From NCBI GenBank assembly GCA_032622095.1, contig CP136063.1, forward strand, positions 81,383,980-81,447,979: 64,000 nt of DNA. Direction: 5' to 3'. Below the pieces are notes generated by a model. That model worked only from the letters and a program-made list of their open reading frames with translations. It did not search any database and was not told where the DNA came from. Each line of letters opens with the position of its first letter. The stretch's first letter is position 1. Below, in pieces: positions 22,260 through 33,451 of the stretch. Position numbers and translations under genes: made by a program. This stretch comes from Siphonodentalium dalli (lineage: Eukaryota; Mollusca; Scaphopoda; Gadilida; Siphonodentaliidae).

Positions 22260-23660
22260 TGTAAGTCTACAATGACAAATGATTTTCTGCAATATAGTTT
22301 GTTAGCATAGAATAAACTCCAAATAAACAGAGGATTTATTTAGTTGACATGGATGATAAATTATTTATAAACGGTGTTTTTGTCCTGGTTTTATCGAAGT
22401 AGATTTTGGCTAAAGTATATGAATCCAGATTTAATCTGGACATAACAAATATCCTCGGTGTGGAAAACATCTTCCATATTTATAACATTGTGGCACGTCT
22501 TTAGAATGTGTCACATTCAGACTCAGAAATGATCTTACCGAATGTTCCAGGACAACACCGTGTATCAGATATCATAGTAATACACAACGTCGGATTAAAT
22601 GTCGCTGATTGTCTCGGGTTTTACAGTTGTTTTCCTACAGACTCTACCCATTTTATGCACTCTTACTTTAACTGTACATATGTGCACATCCTATCTCATC
22701 GTTAATATATTTTCTATTAACAATCATATAGAAAGATATACAAAGTTTGTGTGTCAATTTATATATCCGAAGTAACAATGAAATAATATGGGGGTTATAA
22801 CATAGACGGTTGTCTCATGGACTACTATATCCAGGACATATGACATTGCAAAAACAAAACTCGAGAATAAGCTGGACAACATACTATAATGTCCAATACA
22901 ATGTTGACACTTGTTTAATGTTTTACTCATGTAAGCATGTATGCCTGTTTGACACATTGTATTCTCGACCAACAATGGCTTCAGCACTTCTCCCCTGTTA
23001 AATATGCTTACCATTTCGATTATACTGACATTTCGATGAACTTAACTATAGCCGAACTCCTCACTTTTATATGGTTTGCAAACTTTGCAGTTATCTCTTT
23101 TGGAAAGGATAACTTGCGTGATTCCGTTCTTGTAAATACTTTCATGATTGCTGTCACGGGTAATGTAAATTCCAAAAAACAAGATACTATGTCGAACTTC
23201 CATTGCCACAATGACCATTCCCCAGTGAGCGAGTAGAAAATAAAACGCTCACAAAAGCTGTATGTTTTTCATAATTGAATGGGCGTGGATCGATGACTGA
23301 AACTTAAGAAAGGGAGGAGTTCCACTTTATACACTATATCTTACTAAATGGTGAGAAAAATAACGAAAAGACTCACACTTGGAACAATTAAATATACACG
23401 CTCCTTTTTTCACAATGCAACAATAGTAATATAATTGCCTTTATTTTATGGTGTGTTAAGTTCATCAATGTAGATTTTGACAAAGCGGTTGCTCCCAGAT
23501 AATTTTTTTTGATATGTGGATCATTGATTCATATGGAAAAACTCTGTAAAAAGGTCTGTCACCACCGAATATTAACTCTCAAACTCATACATGGTGTTGT
23601 TGCATGTAATGCAACTGCAGCTCTTGTCGAATATTATTGAAGTGCATTGCTGATTATTTG
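22260..23660. other. No gene recognised
   Basis: Several open frames of 60-100 codons occur on both strands, but none has splice sites or motifs that I can support. Confidence 0.35.
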
Positions 23661-23848
23661 TATCTCTATTAGAGAACATTGCTTATGTATAATATTGAAT
23701 AGTATTCTGGATCATGTCAGGGTATATTTAAAGTGCCTTGGCGGTATGAAGCCTCAAAATATTATCGTTTTTATCACACCCGAGATAACATAGGTTGATA
23801 ATTTCATTAAATATTTCGTGTTGACTTTTTATGAGTTCCTTGTTAGCC

Positions 23849-23856
23849 TATTTAAG
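23849..23856 (+). promoter_or_regulatory. TATA-like box
   Basis: TATTTAAG lies 60 bases before the ATG at 23909, which would place a start site near 23880. Confidence 0.35.
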
Positions 23857-23908
23857 CGGCTACCCAACTTCTGTGCGAATATTTGACAACAGATGACTTG
23901 GTGAAATT

Positions 23909-23963
23909 ATGTTCAGAGCATATTATTTAGTGTATTTACGACTTATCTTATCCATCCTTCCAA
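23909..23963 (+). CDS. Candidate signal-peptide exon inside the hairpin array
   Basis: Reads MFRAYYLVYLRLILSILP plus one base, then consensus donor A|GTAAGT (phase 1). Same layout as the exon at 18824: TATA-like box, short leader, hydrophobic peptide, phase-1 donor. No following exon could be identified. It lies between the two separated arms of a type-G hairpin (about 23696-23722 and 24010-24035). Confidence 0.3.
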
Positions 23964-24443
23964 GTAAGTTGGATGTTCAAATGGGTTTGAACTAGATATT
24001 GCTCTTATTTTGCCCTGACATGAGCTAGAAAACTATTGCAGTGCCTGACATTGGACTACATGCTCAGAAACAGGACTCGTTTGTCTGCTAATAACAGATC
24101 ATTGGGTAACATACAGCAGCTGAGCTGGACTTCTGGTATCAGCTGCAATCTTAGTGCCTGTCTTCTGAATACATGTTAGTCCAAACACAGGACCTATTCA
24201 CTGCCACTCGTCAAATATACTAACACGCATGTATTCATGTATTTATATGTATTATTGTATACTTATGTTGCCTTCTACATTGTGCTGCCAACATATTGTG
24301 GCATTGCCGAACATTTCAGGGCATAATCGGATATATGCAACGATTTCCTTATTTATGCCTTACACTTGTGTTGGTCGGCAATGCCGAGGCAGGGTTCCCG
24401 TCGGTCAGCTAATAAAACTAAGTGCATATAATATACAACAATT

Positions 24444-24602
24444 GACTTCCTTGTGGTGGAATAGCGAGATCTTTTTTCTCGAGGTGATGTCTTTTGAACA
24501 GCAATCAGGATTACTGACTGTGGCCGCACTCAATAGTCCTGATTGTTGCTCAGAAGACACCACCGAGAGAAAATAGCTCTCGCTACTGCACCCAAGGAAG
24601 TC
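24444..24602 (+). ncRNA. Long hairpin F1 (candidate hairpin RNA or MITE)
   Basis: Arms of about 70 bases pair from GACTTCCTTGTGGTGGAATA to its mirror ending AAGGAAGTC, with a few bulges. The loop lies around CTGACTGTGGCCGCACTC. A TATA-like CATATAATATAC lies about 15 bases upstream. Confidence 0.4.
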
Positions 24603-24789
24603 CATATATGCTTTATTATATATGACAAAAGTATCTACTCGTGCCTATACCGTGTCGCCAGTGGACAGGTAATAGTTTCGAAACTATAATCGGGCGATAA
24701 TTCTTTTGTCACAATCTCGATCGCGCTTCGTCCAATCAACAGATAATATGACCTTGTTATGTCTAAGTATATAATGTTATACAAATATT

Positions 24790-24940
24790 GACTGCCTTGT
24801 GGATGAACTTTTTTCTCGAGATGATGTTTTTTGAACAGCAATCAGGACTACTGACTGTGGCCGCACTCCATAGTCCTAATTGTTGTTCGGAAGACACCAT
24901 CCAGAAGAAAATAGCTCTCGCTATTCTATACAAAGAAGTC
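24790..24940 (+). ncRNA. Long hairpin F2 with CCAAT and TATA-like boxes upstream
   Basis: Same fold and loop as F1. CCAAT at 24732-24736 and TATATAATG at 24768-24776 precede it. A start about 30 bases after the TATA-like box would fall in the first bases of the hairpin. Confidence 0.4.
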
Positions 24941-24964
24941 CATAGATGCTTTATTGTATATGTT

Positions 24965-25230
24965 ACAGTCAGATTGTGAAACCAGTCTGTTCGTGAAATG
25001 ACTAAAATGTTCAGTCATTTCGTGAAATGACTGTGGGGGTCAGTCATTTCGTGAAATGACTAAAATTTCCAGTCATTTCATAAAATGTCAGTCATTTAAT
25101 GACTGAATACTTTTTTTGAAATGAAGGAAATTTCAGTCATTTCATGAAATGACTGACCCCCACAATCATTTCACGAAATGACTGAACATTTAGTCGCTTC
25201 ACGAAATGACTGGTTTCACAATCTGACTGT
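24965..25230. repeat. 266-bp palindrome of repeated AGTCATTTCGTGAAATGACT
   Basis: Ends ACAGTCAGATTGTGAAACC and its exact mirror. The inside consists of about eight copies of a 20-base unit that is itself almost palindromic, so the element is a palindrome made of palindromes. It splits an F-type repeat unit. Removing it restores the spacing between F2 and F3 to about 345 bp, the same as F1 to F2, so it is a later insertion. Confidence 0.85.
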
Positions 25231-25403
25231 ATCATATATAACACAAGTATCGCCTCGTGCCTATACCGTGACGCCAGCGGACAGCTAATAGTTTCGAGAC
25301 TATAAACCGCGTGATATTTCGCTTGCCACAAATTTGCGTTTCGTCCAATCAAAAGTTAGTACGACCTTGTGAACTACGTATATAATACTATACAACTATT
25401 ATT

Positions 25404-25560
25404 GACTACTTTGTGGTGGAATAGCCACAACTGTTTTTTCTCGAGGTGTCGTTTGAACAGCAATCAGAACTACTGACTGTGGCCGCTATCAATAGTCCTG
25501 ATTGTTGTTCAGAAAACACCATCGAGGGAAAATAGTTATCTCTATTCCACCAAGGCAATT
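25404..25560 (+). ncRNA. Long hairpin F3 with CCAAT and TATA-like boxes upstream
   Basis: Same family as F1/F2. CCAAT at 25344-25348, TATAATACT near 25379, hairpin start at 25404. Confidence 0.4.
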
Positions 25561-25612
25561 CATAGATACTATGGCCGTGTGAACTCTAGGTGTATAATGC
25601 TGTGGAACTATT

Positions 25613-25772
25613 GACTTCCTTGTGGTGGAATAGCGTGAATTTCTTTCTCGAAGTGATGTCTTTTGAACACCAATCAGGACTACTGACTGTGGCCGCTCTC
25701 AATAGTCCTGATTGTTGTTCATAAAACACCACCAAGGGAAAATATCTCTCTCTATTCCACCAAAAGGTAGTC
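25613..25772 (+). ncRNA. Long hairpin F4
   Basis: Same family. TGTATAATG near 25591 precedes it, and no CCAAT is seen in the shortened 209-bp spacer. Confidence 0.38.
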
Positions 25773-26170
25773 AACATGTGTTTTATATGACATACGACTC
25801 ACGCCTTCCGTGACGTCAGCAGCAGGCTGGTAATAGTTCGGAGACTATATCCCGGGCGATAGTTCGCTTGACACAATTCTCACCTTGCCGAGAAATGTTC
25901 AAAACTACTCTGTGACACGTCACATCGCTTAGTCCAATCAAAAGACAGTATAGCCGCCTGTAAACCATACCTATACATAATACCATCAACCATATTGAAG
26001 CCATCTTATGATAATTTAAACATTTTCGATGCCTTGAAGGTCGTTATATAGTCACACTCAAGACTATTTCAGGTGTGCATGTCCCGCGGGAATTCTGATG
26101 ACGTTGCGGCACTTGTACATGCTTCATGAATATATTTATCTCTTCAGAGAACATTATGTCTATTGTATTG

Positions 26171-26250
26171 AATAGCATTCTGGATGATGTCAGGGTTGAG
26201 TCAATTATCAATTAAATCTATACGACCCTGACATGATCCAGAATGTTATT
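26171..26250 (+). ncRNA. Short pre-miRNA-like hairpin G1
   Basis: A 26-bp stem with about two mismatches (ATAGCATTCTGGATGATGTC paired with GACATGATCCAGAATGTTAT) closed by a loop of about 26 bases. Size and shape resemble an animal pre-miRNA. Related hairpins follow at 26901, 27256, 27610 and 28143. Confidence 0.35.
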
Positions 26251-26900
26251 GCAGTGCCTGTCATTGGATTACATGCTCAGGAACAGGACTTATATATTAT
26301 ACTGCTAATCGGAATGATTTCCAGAGCGTACCACGACTGAGGTGGGCTTTTATCCATATGCTTCCAGGCTGGCATCATGTCCAATAGTAAAGCCTGTCTT
26401 CTGAGCATGTTAGTCCAAAACAGGACCTATTCACTGCCACTCGTCAAATTTATATCTGTTTCCTTCTACATTATGCTGCCAACATTTTGTCAGCCACATG
26501 TATTGGTGAACAATTCAGGGCATTATCGTATACCCATAATGCAATTCCTGCATGCCCTGTGTTGGTAGGTAATGCCCATGGTTCCCATCGATCAGAGCTA
26601 ATAAATTAAAGACACGCCAACGGAATTTCGCGATAATGTTCACGGGTCTCTTCTCTTAAATTCAAGGCTATTTCTCGACTGTTTTTCTCTTCAAATGTTT
26701 TAATTAAGCTTTCAGTGATTATAATATACACCTATTGAGTGCATTCGGTTAGAATATCGAGAACTATTCAAAACATAATCAAAGGACAGAAATACCATCA
26801 GTGAACTCTACGTGTATAATACCATCAAATATATTTAAACTCTTGTCGATGCTTCGTACATATCTTTATCTCACCAGAGAACATCATGTATATTGTATTG

Positions 26901-26982
26901 AATAACATGCTGGATCGTGCCATGGTTGAGTCCAGTATTAATCAAATCTCTATTCGGCGTTGGCATGATCCAGACTGTTATT
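26901..26982 (+). ncRNA. Short hairpin G2
   Basis: Same stem family as G1, with the stem AATAACATGCTGGATCGTGC and an imperfect mirror ending CAGACTGTTATT. Confidence 0.33.
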
Positions 26983-27255
26983 GCAGTGCCTGTCTTTGGA
27001 TTACATGCTCAGAAATATGAATGATTCGACTGCTAATCACAATGTATTCGGGAGCTTACCACTACTGAGTTGGACTTTTTGTGTTTCCAAGCTGACATGT
27101 TTAATAGTAGTGTCTGACTTCTGAGCATGTTAGTCCCAAAACGGGACCTACTCACTGCCACTCGTCAAATCTACTCACAATTATGTATATATGTATTATT
27201 GTGTATTATTGAATATGTCTTTATCTCATCTGAGAACATTATGTATATTGTATTA

Positions 27256-27337
27256 AATAACATGCTGGATCGTGCTATGGTTGAGTCAACTATCAATCAA
27301 ATCTCTATTTGGCCTTGGCATGATCCAGAATGCTATT
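27256..27337 (+). ncRNA. Short hairpin G3
   Basis: 355 bp downstream of G2. Same arms and loop with a few changes. Confidence 0.33.
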
Positions 27338-27609
27338 GCAGTGCCTGTCTTTGGATTACATGCTCAGAAATATGATTGATTCGACAGCTAATCACAATGT
27401 ATTCTGGAGCTAACCACCACTGAGTTGGTTTTTTGATGTTTCCAAACTGACATGTTTAATAGTAGTGCCTGACTTCTGAGCATATTAGTCCCAAACAGGA
27501 CCTATTCACTGTCACTCGTCAAATCTACTCACAATTATGTATATATGTATTATTGTGTATTATTGTATATGTCTTAATCTCATCTGAGAACATTATGTAT
27601 ATTGTATTG

Positions 27610-27691
27610 AATAACATGCTGGATCGTACCATGGTTGAGTCAACTATCAATCAAATCTCTATTCGGCGTTGGCATGATCCGGAATGTTATT
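27610..27691 (+). ncRNA. Short hairpin G4
   Basis: 354 bp downstream of G3. Arms ATAACATGCTGGATCGTACC and GGCATGATCCGGAATGTTAT. Confidence 0.33.
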
Positions 27692-28142
27692 GCAGTGCCT
27701 GTCTTTGGATTATATGCTCAGAAATATGAATGATTCGACAGCTAATCACAATGTATTCGGGAGCTAACCACCACTGAGTTGGGCTTTTGATATGTAAGCT
27801 GACATGTTTAATAGTAGTGCCTGACTTCTGAGCATGTTAGTCCCATGCAGATAGGACCTATTCACTGCCACTCGTCAAATCTACTCACAATTATGTATGT
27901 ATTATTATGTATTATTGTATATGTTGCCAGCACATTGTTAGGCAGTGGCGATCAGTTCTGGGCTTTATCGGTTATCTACAATGCTATTCCTTGATGTATT
28001 GGGTATGGTAATGTAACCATGTTTTATGCCATGCGTGGTTGTTAGTCATATTCAAGACTATTCCAGGTGTACATGATCCCGCAATTATCGATGCATCATG
28101 ACTATTTTTATCTCTTCTGAGTACAATATTTGTATTGTATCG

Positions 28143-28220
28143 AAAAACATTCTGGCTGTGTCAGGGTTGTGTGAACCAACTAAATGTCTATTCGGTCTTG
28201 ACATGAGCCATACTTATATT
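28143..28220 (+). ncRNA. Degenerate short hairpin G5
   Basis: Recognisable arms (ACATTCTGGCTGTGTCAGGG; CTTGACATGAGCCATACTTA) but with several mismatches. Last unit of the array. Confidence 0.25.
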
Positions 28221-28422
28221 GCAGTGCCTGCCATTGGATTGCATGTTGTTCAGAAAGGACTGACTTCACTGTTTAATCACAATAGCGACAAGGGGGGGGG
28301 GGGGGGGTTCCTTCATTGATTCTTATCAAATATTTGGTAAAATAAAAAAGAAAAGAACAAGATTTAGATAATTATTGTTACATTGACTATTCGAATAATT
28401 TTTATTATATTATATTTTACAG

Positions 28423-28755
28423 TCTGGTTCGATAAATGACCGATACGATAACCGGGATATATTGGAAGTTTCTAGTAACTACTTGAAAACAATTACCGTT
28501 CACACCATGATGGTAATGATGTGTCCCGTTCGCTCCTATCGAATTATAAAATATGCCTTCTTGATTGCCGTAAATAAGTCAACGTGTCACTTTATTTTTC
28601 GAGGAAAGAAATTCTTCACGTTCACATGCACAGTCTTATTGCAGAAGGTAGATGATATTCACATCTATTGGATGAGAATCGAATCCATCACGGCGGAACC
28701 AATTTGTCTCGGTTCGATGGTGTACTCTAAAATAATATGGAATGTCCGCCAATGA
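28423..28755 (+). CDS. Candidate terminal exon, about 110 codons, unknown product
   Basis: A T-rich tract ending TTTTACAG is followed by an uninterrupted frame from SGSINDRYDNRDILEV to WNVRQ and a stop. It includes HFIFRGKKFFTFTCTVLLQ and is not low complexity. No ATG is needed if it is a last exon. No motif recognised and no upstream exon tied to it. Confidence 0.3.
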   Translation, partial: SGSINDRYDNRDILEVSSNYLKTITVHTMMVMMCPVRSYRIIKYAFLIAVNKSTCHFIFRGKKFFTFTCTVLLQKVDDIHIYWMRIESITAEPICLGSMVYSKIIWNVRQ

Positions 28756-28759
28756 ATTT

Positions 28760-29660
28760 TGTTAATGAAATAGTAATCTTTTCACATTCCATAATTCACA
28801 AATAATCACCGCAGAACACACCAGGGCTGCATAGAAGTCAACTATGTTAGCGTCACATTTATAGTCATTGGTGTCATTGATATGACAGATAACATGGTAG
28901 TATTGAAGGATCACTTTCACTGCCAAATTTTTTTTATTTGTAAGCATGAAGGTTAAGTATACTATGAAACTATTTTGCTTGTTAATGACTGGGAAATATA
29001 ATGCACGTTCTTATGATGGGAATGTTATTACACGTACTGATATTTTTTCCAAACGTGTAGTCAAAAAGAGTTTTATAGTATTTCATATAGCAGACGTTTT
29101 TTCAATTAGTAGACGTGTTTTTTTTCTCCAAACAGGTTCTTTCTAAACGGTAAAATGTCTCCACAATGTAAATGGGAAACGCCATATATCGGCACAGGTG
29201 ACTTCTTGCTAGTAGCTGTTTTTGTTGCAGATGACAATGGAAATTTGTCTATTTTGTATTTGTTTTCGGTAATATTAAAGTGTCTACCATTGAATAGGTG
29301 TTATAAAGAGACATATTTCCTTTCACTGCTAAAGAGTGTTAGATGAGTTTTTATATCTGCATATTTCCGTAAAGATCAAATTAAAACATTCCCGATATCA
29401 TATTATTGACTATGCTGATAGCTTTGTGTTTTCATTTATAATTTTGTGAACTTGAACTGTTTTGGCAACATAGAGTACAATCGTAACATTTGTTAAGTTG
29501 AGTGGCATAGATGTTATGTATAACATTTCTGTATTCTTACAGTGCTGTAGATATTATACATTACATCCCTGAAATTTGAACCTATTTCGGGCGATATCAA
29601 GCCCTATTATTAAAAGTGAATACACACTAAATATCGTTGTTATATCTCTCTTTCTGGTAT
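28760..29660. other. No gene recognised
   Basis: AT-rich DNA with short open frames only (for example 28946-29146 and 29155-29346), neither with convincing splice sites. Confidence 0.35.
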
Positions 29661-29668
29661 ATAGAGGA

Positions 29669-29792
29669 TCCACAACGAGTCCCCATTTTATAGCGGAATT
29701 TACAAAACGAGTCCAGTAAATTAGGTCTAAATTGGACCTAATTTACTGGACGCGTTTTTAAATTCTGCTACAAACTGGGGACGAGTTGTAGA
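29669..29792. repeat. Palindromic hairpin, about 124 bp
   Basis: TCCACAACGAGTCCCCATTT is mirrored at the right end (GGGGACGAGTTGTAGA). The inner stem CCAGTAAATTAGGT pairs with ACCTAATTTACTGG. Confidence 0.75.
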
Positions 29793-30303
29793 TTCTATTT
29801 ATTACATGATCCACAACCTCGACAAAAGATACTTCAATCAACAAATGAGATGCGAAACTAACATCGGCTTTTATAAGGCATTCGACGACGTTTCACGTAA
29901 CTATGCGTTGTTTGCTTGCGTAGCGAAATAGTCCCAGATATTATCAAGACTCTTGGTCGTATTTTATGGCGTTTATTTTAACTTTTCAAACTCTTCATTC
30001 ATTATAATTTGTTGGAAAGATATTGGAAGCCATAGTATTTTGAGACAAAGCATACGGAATGGAAACAGACGACACACCGGAAGTCAAATGTCACCTGACA
30101 CTATTTCCTGTTATTAAGCGAACGTTTAATATCACAATTTATAGAATGGGTTTATTGAATGGAATACGTGTAGGGTCATGTAATAAATGATGATTAGGCA
30201 TGATAATCTTTCGGCATTGAACACCCTGGAATGGAATATTTCTCATCGTTCGTATATCATGCAGTGCTAGTATGAGCCATGCATTAATTTATGAAACCAG
30301 ATA

Positions 30304-31766
30304 TGTACCACTGATATCAGGAAAATCGTAAGATGGGTGATGATGGAATATTTAACATGATAATTTACTTCGCGTAGGCAGTCATTTGCCCTATACAACT
30401 AACAGAACACCAACTTTGCGGACTATATATTTATAAGTGAGCTTCAGTTCTCTAAATTTCGAACTGCAAGCTCTGATTTATACATCCCAGTTATAAATAG
30501 GTCAGGTATGGGGAGAAATTAGAGTGGGCCAAGGTCTTGTATGCACGATTTCGAGTTACGTCCCATTGCTCAACTCAAAGGGACATATGGCAATCGGAGC
30601 ATTCGAATTTGAAAAGTCATAAACTTGTACAAACATCGTCACTAAGAATATGGAGAATAATTGCAAAATGATAAATGATCGAATTATACGACATTGTAAA
30701 ATCCCAATAGAATACATTTTATTAACATAAATAAAAGTCGATTTTCTTTCGCTTCGAAGAAGCTGCCATATTTTATTGATTTAAAACTACAAACGTCATG
30801 AGGAAAGAGCTTAATTTCCATATCATATGATATGTAATAATAATAGTAATAATAATAATTTCGATTGGTGTGTCTGATGTTTGTTGATAAAATGCCGTTC
30901 ACTATAATAGTAATGTTTAGATGACAAAGGTTTCAAAAGGCGAAATATTGTCACTCGAGTTATTAATAATAAGCACAAAAATCTAGATGATGATTTTTTA
31001 TTTGCAAAGCCAACATTTAAGCTGGAACATAGCCGAACATATATACAAACAATTCATACAGGCAATTTATACGTTAAAAATTATCATATAGCATAACCAT
31101 AACACATTCACCATAGTATTTTAACCAAGACACAACACATACAATCAGTATCATGGATCAGAAATATGGAGAATTGGGAAGAAAGCCAGCATCGACACCA
31201 CAGAACGACTTCTTCATTGTATAGGCCCACTCAATTGGCTGGGGGTGTATATTAACCCTTTCAGTGCCAAGTCCGATTTTTGTATCAACCCATATTTCCT
31301 TGTAAGAGCTTTGCTCTTTCCATCAATGTATCACATTATTATAATCAATAAATTTGAAAAATGATCAAGGAAATATGGGTTGATACAAAAATCGGACTTG
31401 GCACTGAAAGGATTAAAGGCCCACTTAATGTTCGAACACCCGATCACATTATATAAAATATATGCCATATTATATACCATTTTAAAGAGGAAGCTCCAAA
31501 ATATTATTATCTACTTATTCAGTGTAATAAACTGTGAACATGTTGTTTTTGTTGAGGTATTCTGTGAGCGAAACGGGAGGAATGTTTCTATGATTTGAGC
31601 TATTTTGTTATTACTTTATGGGCATCTTCAAAGACACCGACGTTCCAAATGGTGATGAATTACAGTATTTTAATCATATCTTATGGCATAGATTGTTATT
31701 AAAACCGTATATCAAGGCACTATAAAAAATAAACTCGGTGACGTGAAAATTAAGTGGGCCTTTAAA
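30304..31766 (+). repeat. Tandem duplication unit 1, about 1.46 kb
   Basis: Starts near ATATCAGGAAAATCGTAAGA and ends AAATTAAGTGGGCCTTTAAA. Near-identical to 31794-33433 over its whole length, including a TAA/ATA microsatellite (30835-30860) and a TTAA-flanked palindrome that is shorter here. Non-coding. Confidence 0.93.
31256..31412. mobile_element. TTAA-flanked palindromic MITE, internally deleted copy
   Basis: TTAA at 31252-31255 and 31413-31416 encloses ends CCCTTTCAGTGCCAAGTCC and their mirror. TTAA duplication is the mark of piggyBac-type transposition. About 65 bases of one inner arm are missing compared with the copy at 32761. Confidence 0.75.
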
Positions 31767-31793
31767 GGGGTACTGTACGCCATTTTCAATATA

Positions 31794-33433
31794 GGTACCA
31801 CTCATATCAGGAAAATCGTAAGATGGGTGATGATGGAATATTTAACATGATAATTTACTTCGCGTAGGCAGTCATTTTCCCTATACAACTAACAGAACAC
31901 CAACTTTGCGGCCCTATATATGTAAAAGTGAGCTTCAGTTCTCTAAATTTCGAACTGCAAGCTCTGATTTATACATCCCAGCATCCCAGTTATAAATAGG
32001 TCAGGTATGGGGGGAAAGTAGAATGGGCCAAGGTCTTGTATGCACGATTTTGAGTTACGTGACTACTACGTCCCATTGCTCAACTCAAAGGGACATATGG
32101 CAATCGGAGCATTCGAATTTGTAAAGTCATAAATGCTTGTACAACCATCGTCACTAAGAAAATGGAGAATAATTGCAAAATTATCGAATTATACGACATT
32201 GTCAAATCCCAATAGAATACATTTTATTAACATAAATAAAAGTCGATTTTCTTTCGCTTCGAAGAAGCTGCCATATTTTATTGATTTAAAACTACAAACG
32301 TTATGAGGAAAGAGCTTAATTTCCATATCATATGATATGTAATAATAATAATAATAATAATAATTTCGATTGGTGTGTCTGATGTTTGTTGATAAAATGC
32401 CGTTCACTATAATAGTAATGTTTAGATGACAAAGGTTTCAAAAGGCGAAATATTGTCACTCGAGTTATTAATAATAAGCACAAAAATCTAGATGATGATT
32501 TTTTATTTGCAAAGCCAACATTTAAGCTGGAACATAGCCGAACATATATACAAACAATTCATACAAGCAATTTATACGTTAAAAATTATCATATACCATT
32601 ACCATAACACATTCACCATATTATTTTAACCAAGACACAACACATACAATCAGTATCATGGATCAGAATTATGAAGAATTGGGAAGAAAGCCAGCATCAA
32701 CACCACAGAACGACTTCTTCGTTTTATAGGCCCACTCAATTGGCTGGGGGTGTATATTAACCCTTTCAGTGCCAAGTCCGATTTTTGTATCAACCCATAT
32801 GTCCTTGATCATTTTTCAAATTTATTGATTATAATAATGTGATACATTGATGGAAAGAGCTCTGGAAAGAGCTCTTAGAGCTCTTTCATCAATGTATCAC
32901 ATTATTATAATCAATAAATTTGAAAAATGATCAAGGAAATGTGTGTTGATACAAAAATCGGACTTGGCATTGAAAGGGTTAAAGGTGCACTTAATTTTCG
33001 AACCCCCGATCACATTATATAAAATATGTGCCATATTTTTACCATTTTAAAGAGGAAGCTCCAAAACATTATTATCTACTTATTCAGTGTAATAACTGTG
33101 AACATGTTGTTTTTGTTGAGGTATCGACATGTGCTTTGTGCTTAAGTTTCACCTGGACTGTCCTGCAAAGTCTATTATTTCAATGGGAGGGGAATAATAC
33201 TACATCTTTGTTTCAATTCTGTTGCATTCTGTGAGCGAAACGGGAGGAATGTTTCTATACTTTGAGCTATTTTGTTATTACTTTATGGGCATCTTCAAAG
33301 ACACCGACGTTCCAAATGGTGATGAATTATAGTATTTTAATCATATCTTATGGCATAGATTGTTATTAATACCGTATATCAAGGCACTATAAAAAATAAA
33401 CTCGGTGACGTGAAAATTAAGTGGGCCTTTAAA
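31794..33433 (+). repeat. Tandem duplication unit 2, about 1.64 kb
   Basis: Copy of 30304-31766. It differs by an intact long palindrome (32761-32978) and an extra block of about 107 bases (33124-33231, starting ATCGACATGTGCTTTGTGC) absent from unit 1. Confidence 0.93.
32761..32978. mobile_element. TTAA-flanked palindromic MITE, full copy (218 bp)
   Basis: TTAA at 32757-32760 and 32979-32982. Almost fully self-complementary, with the centre at GGAAAGAGCTCTTAGAGCTC. piggyBac-like by target site. No transposase nearby. Confidence 0.8.
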
Positions 33434-33451
33434 TACTCTAGTGGAGGTGAA

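Larger units (their letters stand above)
23668..28240 (+). repeat. Composite array of hairpin-forming repeats
   Basis: Two interleaved unit types. Type F (24444-25772): four long hairpins of 150-160 bases with CCAAT/TATA-like sequence upstream. Type G (about 23690, 26171-28220): 80-base short hairpins in units of about 355 bp that also carry GCAGTGCCTGTCTTTGGATT and, in inverse, CAAACAGGACCTATTCACTGC. Repeated filler such as CACTCGTCAAATCTACTCAC links the units. No coding capacity was found across the array except a candidate signal-peptide exon at 23909. Confidence 0.85.

Noticed and set aside
24990-25200. CRISPR-like regular repeats
   Set aside because: The 20-mers are palindromic, have almost no spacers and lie in an animal genome.
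28946-29146. Possible secreted peptide starting MKVKYTMKLFCLL
   Set aside because: The hydrophobic start is weak, no donor follows and the rest is composition-driven.
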